Counted from the first letter of the stretch, positions 25,844-34,830 are shown. The stretch: DNA of 64,000 nucleotides from Streptomyces sp. NBC_01276 (GCF_041435355.1 NZ_CP108442.1:3968001-4032000); one strand, 5' to 3'. Notes: generated by a model not told the origin, from the sequence alone. Made by a program: numbers and translations.

Positions 25844-26059
25844 TCAGTGGCAGGGGAAACCGAGCAGGTGACGGCCGTCGTGCATCCACTCGTGGACGGT
25901 GTCGCCCTGGAAGACCGCGGTGGCACCCTGTTCGGCGCCGACGAGGTACAGCAGGACCAGCATGAGGACGCCGACGAACAGCGCCCAGGGGGCCAGTTCC
26001 TTCAGGGACAGGGGGGTGACGGCTACGGGCGCCGACGTGGGCACGGCGGAGTGGGCCAT
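25844..26059 (-). CDS. cbtB: Cobalt transporter subunit CbtB
   Basis: 71-residue single-span protein. The hydrophobic helix is LAPWALFVGVLMLVLLYLVG (about 23-42). The C-terminal His-rich end HEWMHDGRHLLGFPCH carries the CbtB metal-binding signature. First gene of the cobalamin-riboswitch transcript; GGAGG 8 nt upstream of ATG 26059. It delivers or gates Co2+ for CbtA. Confidence 0.93.
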   Translation of the reverse strand: MAHSAVPTSAPVAVTPLSLKELAPWALFVGVLMLVLLYLVGAEQGATAVFQGDTVHEWMHDGRHLLGFPCH

Positions 26060-26104
26060 GGCAGGACCTCCAGAGGGAACACGCGTCCCGGTCAGTGGTG
26101 CTCT

Positions 26105-26210
26105 TGACGAAGGTGGCGGGTCTGACTTCCCTGCCCACACTGCTGCGGGAGGATTCACAGTGGCGCGACCGTGCCGGAATCTCACCGGTACTTCCGTCAT
26201 ACCTTCGTCA
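26105..26210 (-). ncRNA. Cobalamin riboswitch controlling cbtB-cbtA
   Basis: On the minus strand the conserved core reads CCGGTGAGATTCCGGCACGG followed by GTCGCGCCACTGTGA, the B12-box consensus region, then AGTCAGACCCGCC downstream. P1 is closed by a perfect 10-bp pairing between plus-strand 26105-26114 and 26201-26210. It lies 45 nt upstream of cbtB. Coenzyme B12 binding should turn the operon off. Confidence 0.93.
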
Positions 26211-26302
26211 TGTCGTCCGAGACCGTACCGCGCCCGTGGCCTGAACACCACGGCGCATGTCCGCCGTCTCACGCCCTGGGCGCGCGCTCTACGCTCCCTC
26301 CC

Positions 26303-26782
26303 ATGCCCGAGACGACAGCCCAGGCCCCGCCGAGTCCACCCGTACGGCTGCACCTGACCACGCCCCCGCTCGACTCCGCCGCCCGTCAGGGCCGGTTCGG
26401 GTACGGGGACCCGTGCCCCGGCCACGCCGGTCTGGCCGGCCCGGCGACCGGGGACTGGGCGGGCCGGACCCTGGAGGAGGTCGCGGCCGAGGACCCGGGC
26501 GGGATCCGCGCCTGGCTCACCGATCCGCAGTACGCGCCCCCGGGCGGCGGGGAGTCCGTGGCCGCGCTGATCGCCCGGACCGGCGCGCACCTGGCCGCGC
26601 TGCCGCCCGGTCCGCACCACGCGGTGGTCGCGCAGGCCGTCGTACGGGCCGCGGTGGTGTGGGCCCTGGAGCTGCCGGCGCCGGCCTTCTGGCGGCTCGA
26701 CGTGCGGCCGGAGACCGTGACCACCCTCAGCGGCCGGGCAGGACGCTGGAACCTCCTGGTGGGCCGCCCGGCCGGGGAGTGA
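26303..26782 (+). CDS. Degenerate histidine-phosphatase-family protein
   Basis: 159 aa. The C-terminal half matches phosphoglycerate-mutase-like phosphatases: GDWAGRTLEEVAAEDPGGIRAWLTDP, PGGGESVAALIART and a final AVVAQAVVRAAVVWALELP. The N-terminal LVRHGET block is replaced by VRLHLTTPPLDSA, the SPLxRAxxTA segment is missing, and the second His (usual VSHGG) is Gln. CobC-like alpha-ribazole phosphatases often sit beside cobalt genes, and this gene is divergent from the cbtB riboswitch. Catalysis is doubtful; it may be a regulatory or binding relative. Confidence 0.72.
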   Translation: MPETTAQAPPSPPVRLHLTTPPLDSAARQGRFGYGDPCPGHAGLAGPATGDWAGRTLEEVAAEDPGGIRAWLTDPQYAPPGGGESVAALIARTGAHLAALPPGPHHAVVAQAVVRAAVVWALELPAPAFWRLDVRPETVTTLSGRAGRWNLLVGRPAGE

Positions 26783-26791
26783 ACGGCACGA

Positions 26792-26822
26792 CGGCCCGGA
26801 CCCCGCGACGCGGTCCGGGCCG
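26792..26822. terminator. Bidirectional terminator hairpin
   Basis: CGGCCCGGACC (26792-26802) pairs with GGTCCGGGCCG (26812-26822). It lies between the convergent phosphatase-like and uricase genes and can stop both. No T-run. Confidence 0.78.
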
Positions 26823-26845
26823 AACGGCGCTGCGGGGCAGCGGTG

Positions 26846-27763
26846 TTACGCGACGATCCAGTCGGAGGTGGCGATCACCGGCTGCACGCCGTCGCGGTGG
26901 ATGGTGCCCTCGATCAGGCCGTACGGCCGGTCCGCCGCGAAGTACACCTCGTTGTCGTTCTTCAGCCCGAAGGGCTCCAGGTCGACGAGGAAGTGGTGCT
27001 TGTTGGGAAGGTTGAGGCGCACCTCGTTGACCTTGGGGCAGTTGTCGAGGACGCGCTCGGCCATCTGGTTCAGGGTCTGCTGGAGCGAGTAGGAGTAGGT
27101 CTCCGCGAAGGCTTCGAGCATGTGCTTGCGGACCTTCTTGTACGACTGGTCCCAGTCGAAGTCCGCGTCGTCGGCGGCCAGCGCCGAGTGCGCCCAGCGG
27201 GAGGTGACCTTGGTCGCCAGGATGCGGTCGTACGCCTCCTGGAGGGTCGTGTACCTGTCCTTGATGTAGCCGTGGAACTCGGAGTTGGTCGAGTTCATCA
27301 CCGTCAGGTCCTTCAGGCCGGAGATGACCTGGAGACCGGTGGTCTCGCTGTAGGTGATCTGCGCGGTGCGCACCTCCTGGCCCTTGCGGACGAAGGAGTG
27401 CTGCTCCTTGCGCGTCGGGACCGGGATCCGGTCCCAGGCGTACTCCTCGATGCGGATCTGCGCCTCGCGGATCGGCTGCTGGGAGGAGACGAAGTGCTTG
27501 GCGAGGAGGATGCCGAAGGCCTCGGGCGAGTCGATGCCGTGTTCCTTGCCGAAGGCGTACACCGTGTTCTTGGTGGTGTCCGTCGGCAGGCAGTTGGCGT
27601 TGTCGCCGGTCAGGTGGACGTCGCGGAACTCACCGCGGAGCGCGACCGAGACGTTGAGGTCGCGGATCTCGCTCCAGGAACCGTCGCTGCCCTTGCGGGT
27701 CACCTTCACGATGCGGTTCTCGGCCTTGCCGTACTGGTTCTGGCCCAGGACGTGCTTGCTCAT
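26846..27763 (-). CDS. pucL: Urate oxidase (uricase)
   Basis: 305-residue cofactor-free uricase converting urate to 5-hydroxyisourate. The two T-fold halves show NQYGKAENRIVKVTR near the start with the catalytic Lys, DNANCLPTDTTKNTVYAF with the catalytic Thr and Asp region, SFVRKGQE, and in the second half TVMNSTNSEFHGYIKDRYTTL and NLPNKHHFLVDLEPFG. Length is typical. It stands alone: no hydroxyisourate hydrolase or OHCU decarboxylase gene is in the window. ATG 27763 is followed by MSKHVLGQNQYG, the family start. A weak inverted repeat (CTGCA-5-TGCAG, 27931-27945) lies in its upstream region. Confidence 0.96.
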   Translation of the reverse strand: MSKHVLGQNQYGKAENRIVKVTRKGSDGSWSEIRDLNVSVALRGEFRDVHLTGDNANCLPTDTTKNTVYAFGKEHGIDSPEAFGILLAKHFVSSQQPIREAQIRIEEYAWDRIPVPTRKEQHSFVRKGQEVRTAQITYSETTGLQVISGLKDLTVMNSTNSEFHGYIKDRYTTLQEAYDRILATKVTSRWAHSALAADDADFDWDQSYKKVRKHMLEAFAETYSYSLQQTLNQMAERVLDNCPKVNEVRLNLPNKHHFLVDLEPFGLKNDNEVYFAADRPYGLIEGTIHRDGVQPVIATSDWIVA

Positions 27764-28026
27764 GCTGTCTTCCTTCGGGTACTCGGGAACACGGAGTCCG
27801 ATTGGTCTGGATCCCGTACGCCCGGCGTCCAGCGCGCGTCCCGACTGAAGACGTGCCGCTCCCCGCCGTTCGGCCGCTGGGGGCCGCCCCGGGACTGACG
27901 TGCATCCCGGTCCGTAGGTGCTGAGTAGTACTGCACGGATTGCAGCATGTGTACGGCGGGTTGACCACCGCACGGATCCTCCGAACACCAGCGCCCACGG
28001 ATTGGGCGACCGTACAGACCCGCAGG

Positions 28027-29379
28027 TCAGGCCATGTGCGCGTCGGCGACCGAGAGGGCCTCGTCGAGGACGGCCAAGCCCTTGGCCACGTCCTCGGCGG
28101 AGACGTTGCAGGGCGGGGCGACGTGCATCCGGTTCCCGGCGAGGAGCGGCCACAGGCCGCCCTTCTTCAGGGCCGCCCCGAAGGCCGCCATGGGCGCGTT
28201 GTCGGCGCCGGAGGCGTTGTACGGGACGAGCGGCTCGCGGGTGTCCGGGTCCCGTACGAGTTCCAGCGCCCAGAAGGTGCCCAGTCCGCGGACCTCCCCG
28301 ACCGAGGGGTGGCGCGCGGCGATCTCGCGCAGGCCCGGTCCCAGCAGTTCGGCGCCGGTGCGGGCGGACCGGCCGACGATGTCCTCCTCCTCCATCGTGT
28401 TGACCGTCGCGACGGCGGCGGCGCAGGCCAGCACGTGCCCGGAGTAGGTCAGCCCGCCCGGGTAGGGGCGGCGGGCGAAGGTCTCGGCGATCGCGGCGGA
28501 GATGGCGACCCCGCCGAGCGGTACGTAGCCGCTGGTGATGCCCTTGGCGAAGCAGATCAGGTCGGGGGTGACGTCCCAGTGGTCGGCGGCGAACCAGGTG
28601 CCGGTGCGCCCGAAGCCGACCATGACCTCGTCGAGGATGAAGACGATGCCGTAGCGGTCGCAGAGCGCGCGCACGCCCGCCAGGTAGCCGGCCGGGGGCA
28701 CGAGCACGCCCGGGGCGCCGCCGACGGTCTCCAGGATGATCGCGGCGATGGACTGCGGGCCCTCGAAGACGATCGTGTCCTCCAGGTGGCGCAGGGCGCG
28801 CTCGCACTCCTCGGCCTCGGTCGTCGCGTGGAAGGGCGAGCGGTAGAGGAACGGGCCCCAGAAGTGCACGACGCCGGCGGTGGCGGTGTCGTTGCCGAAG
28901 CGGCGGGCGTCACCGGTGAGGTTGATCGCGGTGGAGGTCGCGCCGTGGTACGAGCGGTACGCGGACATCACCTTGGGCCGGCCGGTGTGCAGCCGGGCCA
29001 TCCGGACGGCGTTCTCGACCGCCTCGGCGCCCGCGTTCGTGAAGAAGATCTTGTCCAGGTCGCCGGGGGTGCGCTCGGCGATCAGCCGGGCGGCCTCGGA
29101 GCGGACGTCGACGGCGAAACCGGGCGCGACCGTGCACAGCCGGGCGGCCTGCTCGGCGATCGCGGCCGCGACCTTGGGGTGCTGGTACCCGATGTTCGTG
29201 TAGACGAGCGCACTCGAAAAATCGAGGAAACGGTTGCCCTCGTAGTCCCAGAAGTACGAGCCCTCGGCGCCGGCGACGGCCAGCGGGTCGATGAGCTCCT
29301 GCGCCGACCAGGAATGGAAAACGTGCTTCCGGTCGGCGTCTTTCACGGCGGCGAGGGCGTCGGCGGCTTCTGAGTTCAT
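28027..29379 (-). CDS. Class III PLP-dependent aminotransferase
   Basis: 450 aa, fold-type I. N-terminal HVFHSWSAQELIDPL resembles taurine-pyruvate and related omega-aminotransferases. The PLP phosphate/Gly region is FTNAGAEAVENAVRMAR, the Asp contacting the ring N is in FILDEVMVGFGRTG, and the Schiff-base Lys lies in CFAKGITSGYVPLGG. It transfers an amino group from an omega- or alpha-amine to pyruvate or a similar acceptor; the substrate is not determined. It lies 263 bp upstream of uricase on the same strand, but the gap suggests independent transcription. ATG 29379. Confidence 0.9.
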   Translation of the reverse strand: MNSEAADALAAVKDADRKHVFHSWSAQELIDPLAVAGAEGSYFWDYEGNRFLDFSSALVYTNIGYQHPKVAAAIAEQAARLCTVAPGFAVDVRSEAARLIAERTPGDLDKIFFTNAGAEAVENAVRMARLHTGRPKVMSAYRSYHGATSTAINLTGDARRFGNDTATAGVVHFWGPFLYRSPFHATTEAEECERALRHLEDTIVFEGPQSIAAIILETVGGAPGVLVPPAGYLAGVRALCDRYGIVFILDEVMVGFGRTGTWFAADHWDVTPDLICFAKGITSGYVPLGGVAISAAIAETFARRPYPGGLTYSGHVLACAAAVATVNTMEEEDIVGRSARTGAELLGPGLREIAARHPSVGEVRGLGTFWALELVRDPDTREPLVPYNASGADNAPMAAFGAALKKGGLWPLLAGNRMHVAPPCNVSAEDVAKGLAVLDEALSVADAHMA

Positions 29380-29698
29380 ATATCGAGGGTAGTTGTCCAG
29401 GATGTGGACCCGGGGGTGCCTCCGCGGCGGCGTGGCCGAGGGGTGACTTGACGTACGGGGGCTGCGCCGCTCGACGGGTTCCGGCCGTCGTCATAGCGTC
29501 GCCGTCACCGGCCGCTCCACGGGGGAGAACGGCGGAAAACTCATGGTGGGGCCCTGTTCGGTGGCCCCCGCGACAGCGGGGGCCACCGAACAGGGCCCCG
29601 TCGTGCATGGAGATCCGGCCACGGCATGGTGGGATTTGGCCGTCGCCCTCGGGGGTAGGTGCGGCGCCGGGGGACGGGCGGCGGAGACGGGAGAGCCT
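29380..29698. other. 319-bp divergent intergenic region with long hairpin
   Basis: No gene is supported here. Apart from the 24-bp hairpin at 29548-29599, I see the promoter-bearing stretch of the aminotransferase (29380-29470, AT-richer near 29380) and the ribosome site GGGAG of the ATPase gene at about 29689. An in-frame ATG at 29543 would translate through the hairpin and was rejected. Confidence 0.6.
29548..29599. repeat. Perfect 24-bp inverted repeat (hairpin)
   Basis: Arms 29548-29571 and 29576-29599 are exact reverse complements over 24 bp with a 4-nt GACA loop. The arms begin GGGGCCCTGTTCGG. No T-run flanks it. It sits between divergent genes, where a terminator is not expected. Confidence 0.93.
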
Positions 29699-30136
29699 GT
29701 GGCCGAGCAGACGCGGAAGCTGGTCCTGGGCGGTGGCACGACGGGTGTCGTGACCCGCTGCCGGGACTTCACCCGGCGTGCCCTCGCCGACTGGCACTGG
29801 CCCGCCGGAGCCGAGGCCGAGGAGGACGTGCTCCTGCTGGTCTCCGAGGTGGTGACCAACGCCTGCCTGCACGCGGGCGGCCCGCGCGAGCTGGTCCTGC
29901 GGCACGCCCCCGGCCTGCTGCGCGTGGAGGTCACCGACGACAGCCCCGAACCGCCGGCCCCGCGGCCGCCGGACCGGGCCCGGCCGGGCGGGCACGGCCT
30001 GATCCTGCTGCAGCGGCTCGCCCGGGGGTGGGGCTGCGTACCGGCCCCGCCGGGCAAGACGGTGTGGCTGGAGGTTACGGGCCCCGCGGCCCCGGCCGCG
30101 CCCCCGGCCCCACCCCCGTCGGGGCCGGAGGCGTAG
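29699..30136 (+). CDS. ATP-binding anti-sigma-type regulator (HATPase_c)
   Basis: 145 aa. Single GHKL domain: N-box VLLLVSEVVTNACLHAG, G1 EVTDDSPEPP and G2 RPGGHGLILLQRLARGWG. The Pro-rich C-terminal tail is unstructured. GTG 29699 has GGGAG 6 nt upstream; the longer ORF upstream crosses the hairpin. It is convergent with the SigB-like sigma gene and could act on that pathway (inference from position). Confidence 0.83.
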   Translation: MAEQTRKLVLGGGTTGVVTRCRDFTRRALADWHWPAGAEAEEDVLLLVSEVVTNACLHAGGPRELVLRHAPGLLRVEVTDDSPEPPAPRPPDRARPGGHGLILLQRLARGWGCVPAPPGKTVWLEVTGPAAPAAPPAPPPSGPEA

Positions 30137-30187
30137 GCGCGGGGCGGCCCGGGTCAGGCGGCGCCGGGAGCCCGCGGGCGGCCCGGG

Positions 30188-31081
30188 TCAGGTGGCGCCG
30201 GGAGCCTCGGACGCGGCCCGGGGTGTCCCGGACGCGGCCTCGGGTGCCGCGTCGGCGAGGAGACCGCCGCGCAGCCGCGTCAGGGTGCGGTGCAGCAGCC
30301 GGGACACGTGCATCTGGGACAGCCCCAGCCGCTCCCCGATCTCGGACTGGGTCAGCTCCTGCCCGAACCGCAGCGCCAGCAGTGTCCGCTCCCGCTCCGG
30401 CAGCCCGGCCAGCATCGGCTTGAGGGACTCCAGGCACTCGATCAGTTCGTACGCCGACTCCTCCGCGCCCAGCGAGGACCGGTCGGTCTGCGGGTCGCGC
30501 TCCGGGTCGTCCTGGGCCGGGGCGTCCAGCGAGCGCGCGGAGTAGGCGCAGGCGGCCTTGCGGCCCTCGCCGAACTCCTCCGGCGTGACGTTCAGCTTCC
30601 GTGCCAGCTCGGCGTCGGTGGGCTCGCGGCCGAGGCCCTGTTCGAGGGCGTCGTGGGCCTTCGCCGTGTCGATCCGCAGCTCCTGGAGCCTGCGGGGGAC
30701 CTTCACCGCCCAGCTGGTGTCGCGGAAGAACCGCTTGATCTCTCCGCTGATCGTGGGCATGGCGAAGGTGGTGAACTCCACCCCGCGCTCCGGGTCGAAC
30801 CGGTTGATGGCCTTGATCAGTCCGATCGTGCCGACCTGGACGATGTCGTCCATCGGCTCGCTGCGCCCGCGGAACCGGCGGGCGGCGAACTTCACCAGGC
30901 TCAGGTTCAGCTCGACCAGGGTGTTGCGGACGTACGAGTACTCCGCCGTGCCCTCTTCGAGCTCGGCCAGCCTGTGGAAGAGGGAGACCGAGAGCGCCTT
31001 CGCCTCGCCGGTGGCGACATCGGTGTGGTCCCCGTGGCCGGTGAGGCGGAGGTCGGTGAGGTCGGTGTCGGTGGGGTTCAT
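30188..31081 (-). CDS. SigB/SigF-family RNA polymerase sigma factor
   Basis: 297 aa with regions 2 (NLSLVKFAARRFRGRSEPMDDIVQVGTIGLIKAINRFDPERGVEFTTFAMPTISGEIKRFFRD), 3 (DALEQGLGREPTDAELARKLNVTPEEF) and 4 (LPERERTLLALRFGQELTQSEIGERLGLSQMHVSRLL). No region 1, as in the SigB/F/G group controlling stress and sporulation. Regulated post-translationally by anti-sigma ATPases and anti-anti-sigma factors; several such ATPases are in this window. A SigB-type promoter upstream (31159-31182) suggests autoregulation. Ala/Glu-rich C-terminal tail. Confidence 0.93.
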   Translation of the reverse strand: MNPTDTDLTDLRLTGHGDHTDVATGEAKALSVSLFHRLAELEEGTAEYSYVRNTLVELNLSLVKFAARRFRGRSEPMDDIVQVGTIGLIKAINRFDPERGVEFTTFAMPTISGEIKRFFRDTSWAVKVPRRLQELRIDTAKAHDALEQGLGREPTDAELARKLNVTPEEFGEGRKAACAYSARSLDAPAQDDPERDPQTDRSSLGAEESAYELIECLESLKPMLAGLPERERTLLALRFGQELTQSEIGERLGLSQMHVSRLLHRTLTRLRGGLLADAAPEAASGTPRAASEAPGAT

Positions 31082-31457
31082 CGGTCTGCGCTCCTCTCAC
31101 GAAGGGCTCCCCCCGGGGGAGGCCGTCGTCCTGCGCGGTCGCGACCGTCCTCATGGATATACCCTCTCCAAACGGGTGATACCCCTGCGGATCTTCCACG
31201 GTCCGGCCGGTGCCGCCCGCGCCCGCAGCCGTTCCCACGCGCCGGCCGGCCGAAGAGGGCGTACGGGAAGGGCGCGGGCCGCGTGCGGGGGGCTCCCCTG
31301 TTGCCCCCCGTACGCGGCTCGCGCCGGTCTCGTGCGTCCCCTCGGCGGCACCCTCCCCGCGGAAGGCGGAGGGCACGGGAGGAGCCTGCGTCCCCGCGTC
31401 CGCCCGGCCCACTGATTAAGCTCAGACCGAATCCAACGGAGCTGCGGGGGCGGGGAC
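31082..31457. other. 376-bp divergent intergenic region
   Basis: Between the sigma factor and the DUF5937 regulator. It contains the sigma-B-type promoter at 31159-31182 and, near 31410, an AT-rich ATTAAGCTCAGACC stretch just upstream of the regulator's ribosome site. I see no credible gene in it. Confidence 0.55.
31159..31182 (-). promoter_or_regulatory. SigB-type promoter of the sigma factor gene
   Basis: On the minus strand GTAT-N14-GGGTAT matches the Streptomyces sigma-B consensus GNNT-N14-16-GGGTAY. It lies about 80 nt upstream of the sigma gene start, predicting positive autoregulation. Confidence 0.65.
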
Positions 31458-32453
31458 ATGGCGACGGGACTGACCTTTTCGGCGGCGGACCTGGCCCGGA
31501 CGCGCTTCGCGGTCTCCCCGATGTGGGAGGTCGTCACCAGCTTCCGGCTGCTGAAGCATCCGGCCGGGGGTTCCCTGCACCGGCGCTGGGCCGCGCAGGT
31601 GCGGCCCCGGATGCGGTGCGCGGGGCTGCGGGGCGGCTGGCTGGACGAGCTGATCCCGGCGCGCGGCTACCTGGCGGACTTCCTCAACCCGACCCCGCAA
31701 GGCCCCTTCCCCACCCTCGGCGCCGAGCTGGCTGCCATCCGCGCGAGCCGCCCCGAGCAGGTCCGGGCCGACGTCGACGACCTGCTGCGCACCCGCCCGG
31801 GCGGGTACGGTCCCGACCCCTCGCCCCGGCTGCGGCTGCTCCGGGAGGAGCCGCAGCCGGCGCTGGAGAAGGTCACGGCGGAGATCGAGACGTACTGGGA
31901 GCTCGCACTGGCGCCCTACTGGGCGCGGATCCGCCAGCTGCTGGAGGCGGACGTCTTCCACCGGGCCCGCCAGGTCGCCGAGCACGGATCCGCCGCCGTC
32001 CTCAACGAGCTGCACGACTCGGTCCACTGGGACGAGGGCACCCTGCACCTGCCGCGCTGCGAGTGCGGGCTGACCCGGGAGCAGGCGGGACCGGGGCTGC
32101 TGCTGGTGCCGGCGGCCTTCGCCTGGCCCCGCGTCCTGACCCGGTCGGTGGCCCCGGACCCGCCCCAGCTGGCCTATCCGGCCCGGGGCGTCGGCACCCT
32201 GTGGGAGCCCCGCGCCGCCGCCTCCGCCGATGCGGTGGCCGGCGTACTGGGCCGCTCCCGCGCGCTGCTGCTGGCGGAGCTGGACAGCCCGGCGTCGACC
32301 ACCCAGCTGGCCCGCCACTGCGGCCTGTCCGCCGCGGGGGTCTCCCAGCACCTGACGGCACTGCGCAACGCGGGACTGGTCACGGCGCACCGCGCGGGCC
32401 GCTCGGTGCTCTACGCCCGCACCGCCATCGCAGACGCCCTGCTCACGGCCTGA
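31458..32453 (+). CDS. ArsR-type winged-helix regulator with DUF5937
   Basis: 331 aa. The N-terminal 230 residues form a DUF5937-type domain (FAVSPMWEVVTSFRLL ... HWDEGTLHLPRCECG). The C-terminus is an ArsR winged helix: LDSPASTTQLARHCGLSAAGVSQHLTALRNAGLVTAHRAGRSVLYART. The inverted order (sensor first, HTH last) is common in actinobacteria. No CXC metal motif is in the HTH, so metal sensing there is unlikely, although RCECG in the sensor holds two Cys. Followed by a repeat-rich leader and a MerR/TOBE gene. Confidence 0.85.
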   Translation: MATGLTFSAADLARTRFAVSPMWEVVTSFRLLKHPAGGSLHRRWAAQVRPRMRCAGLRGGWLDELIPARGYLADFLNPTPQGPFPTLGAELAAIRASRPEQVRADVDDLLRTRPGGYGPDPSPRLRLLREEPQPALEKVTAEIETYWELALAPYWARIRQLLEADVFHRARQVAEHGSAAVLNELHDSVHWDEGTLHLPRCECGLTREQAGPGLLLVPAAFAWPRVLTRSVAPDPPQLAYPARGVGTLWEPRAAASADAVAGVLGRSRALLLAELDSPASTTQLARHCGLSAAGVSQHLTALRNAGLVTAHRAGRSVLYARTAIADALLTA

Positions 32454-32460
32454 GGACACG

Positions 32461-32502
32461 GACCGAGGGCACGGGACCGAGGGCACGGGACCGAGGGCAC
32501 GG
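32461..32502 (+). repeat. Three tandem copies of a 14-bp unit
   Basis: GACCGAGGGCACGG is repeated three times head to tail without change, directly upstream of the MerR/TOBE gene. It follows the stop of the ArsR-type gene by 8 bp. A second short echo repeat (CTGAGGCAC) follows the next gene at about 32914-32935. Confidence 0.95.
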
Positions 32503-32522
32503 GACTGACTTAGGCTGCCCGC

Positions 32523-32915
32523 ATGGAGTCCTACACCATCGGCCAGGCAGCGCGGCTGCTCGGCGTCAGCAGTGACACCGCCCGCCGCTGGGCGGACGCC
32601 GACCGGTTCCCCACCCGGCGCGAGGGGAACCGCAGGATCGTCGACGGGCCCGACCTCGCGGCGTTCTGCGTCGAGGTCGCCCAGGAGGCCGGGGAGGACG
32701 AGGACACCCCGTACACCTCGGCGCGCAACGCCTTCCCCGGCATCGTGACCGCCATCAAGCTGGGCTCGGTCGGGGCGCAGGTGGAGGTCCAGGCGGGCCC
32801 GCACCGGGTGGTGTCCCTGCTGACCCGGGAGGCGGTGGAGGAGCTGGGCCTGGAGGTCGGCATGCGGGCCACCGCCCGGGTGAAGTCCACCAGCGTGTTC
32901 ATCGACCGCACCTGA
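32523..32915 (+). CDS. MerR-type HTH / TOBE molybdate-binding protein
   Basis: 130 aa. Residues 1-55 form an excisionase/MerR-like helix-turn-helix (YTIGQAARLLGVSSDTARRWADADRFPTRREGNRRI). Residues 68-130 form a Mop-type TOBE domain (SARNAFPGIVTAIKLGSVGAQVEVQAGPHRVVSLLTREAVEELGL), which binds molybdate or tungstate. This two-domain layout is a small molybdenum-responsive regulator. No mod transport genes are adjacent. The ribosome site is weak (TTAGG about 10 nt upstream). Confidence 0.9.
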   Translation: MESYTIGQAARLLGVSSDTARRWADADRFPTRREGNRRIVDGPDLAAFCVEVAQEAGEDEDTPYTSARNAFPGIVTAIKLGSVGAQVEVQAGPHRVVSLLTREAVEELGLEVGMRATARVKSTSVFIDRT

Positions 32916-32987
32916 GGCACCTGAGGCACCTGAGGCCCCGGGGCTCCGGGCCGCCCCCGCCGGTCCGGGCGGGGCCCCGGGCACGGG

Positions 32988-33641
32988 TCAGCCGTGCTCC
33001 GGTTCCCGTACGAAGGCCCCCGCGCGGGCCGCGGCGACGGCGGCCCGCGCCGCGCGCGCGGCCGCGGCCCCGTCCAGCGGCTCCCCGGTGGTGAGGAAGC
33101 GGTAGTACAGCGGTGCGGACACGGCGCGGACCACCTCGGCGGAGTCGGTCCCCTCCGGGAGCTCCCCCCGCTCGACGGCCTGCCGCACGCAGGGCGCCCA
33201 TTCCGCGACCCGGACCTCGTAGAAGCGGTACAGGGCCTCGGCGGTGCGCGCGTCGCCGGTGGCGGCGGCGATCACGGCCTTGAACAGGGCACCCTGACGC
33301 GGGTCGGTCAGGGTGCGCCGGACGAGCTCCGCGTTGGCGAGCAGGTCCTCGGTCAGCGATCCCGTCTCGGTGCGCGGCGCCGACTGCTCGGCCATGTCCG
33401 TCAGCAGGTCCGCGACCAGCCCGGCCACCGTGCCCCAGCGCCGGTACACGGTGGTCTTCCCCACGTCGGCGCGACGGGCGATCTCGGCCAGGTCCAGCCG
33501 GTGGAAGCCCTGCTCGGCGAGGGTGTCGCCGGCCGCCCGGAGCACCGCCGCGCGCACCCGCGCCGTACGCCCGCCGGGACGGACGGTCCCCGGCTCCGCC
33601 GGGTCCCCCGCCGTGGGGGCGGCCTCATCAGAAAACTCCAT
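32988..33641 (-). CDS. TetR/AcrR family regulator
   Basis: 217 aa. N-terminal HTH (about 25-70: RVRAAVLRAAGDTLAEQGFHRLDLAEIARRADVGKTTVYRRWG) and a C-terminal ligand domain with Glu-rich helices. Divergent from an aldo-keto reductase 99 bp away, its probable target. A 15-bp palindrome (33642-33656) abuts its own start codon and should mediate autoregulation. Confidence 0.92.
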   Translation of the reverse strand: MEFSDEAAPTAGDPAEPGTVRPGGRTARVRAAVLRAAGDTLAEQGFHRLDLAEIARRADVGKTTVYRRWGTVAGLVADLLTDMAEQSAPRTETGSLTEDLLANAELVRRTLTDPRQGALFKAVIAAATGDARTAEALYRFYEVRVAEWAPCVRQAVERGELPEGTDSAEVVRAVSAPLYYRFLTTGEPLDGAAAARAARAAVAAARAGAFVREPEHG

Positions 33642-33656
33642 AACGGGGCTCCCGTT
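33642..33656. promoter_or_regulatory. 15-bp palindrome next to TetR start
   Basis: AACGGG-GCT-CCCGTT, perfect 6-bp arms with a 3-bp spacer, begins one base beyond the TetR start codon. It lies between the TetR gene and the aldo-keto reductase: candidate operator for both. Confidence 0.6.
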
Positions 33657-33740
33657 CCATTAGTGGCGATCTCCTGTTACGTTGGGACCACCTTAAAGGG
33701 TCTGCGGTGCCATTACCGCTTTCGAGTCGGGGGATGCGTC

Positions 33741-34784
<1,044 letters not shown>

Positions 34785-34830
34785 CCCGCCCGGCCCCGAC
34801 CCGGCCCGGTTTCGGCCCCGGGTGGCCGGC

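Noticed and set aside
27931..27945. CTGCA-N5-TGCAG as a uricase-repressor operator
   Set aside because: Only 5-bp arms; no matching consensus recalled, so mentioned under uricase but not called as a site.
29214..29227. CTCGA-AAAA-TCGAG inverted repeat as an operator
   Set aside because: It lies well inside the aminotransferase coding sequence and short palindromes of this size occur by chance.
29543..29698. Upstream ATG extension of the ATPase gene at 29699
   Set aside because: It would translate through the 24-bp hairpin and adds residues without family similarity; GTG 29699 has a ribosome site and starts the domain correctly.
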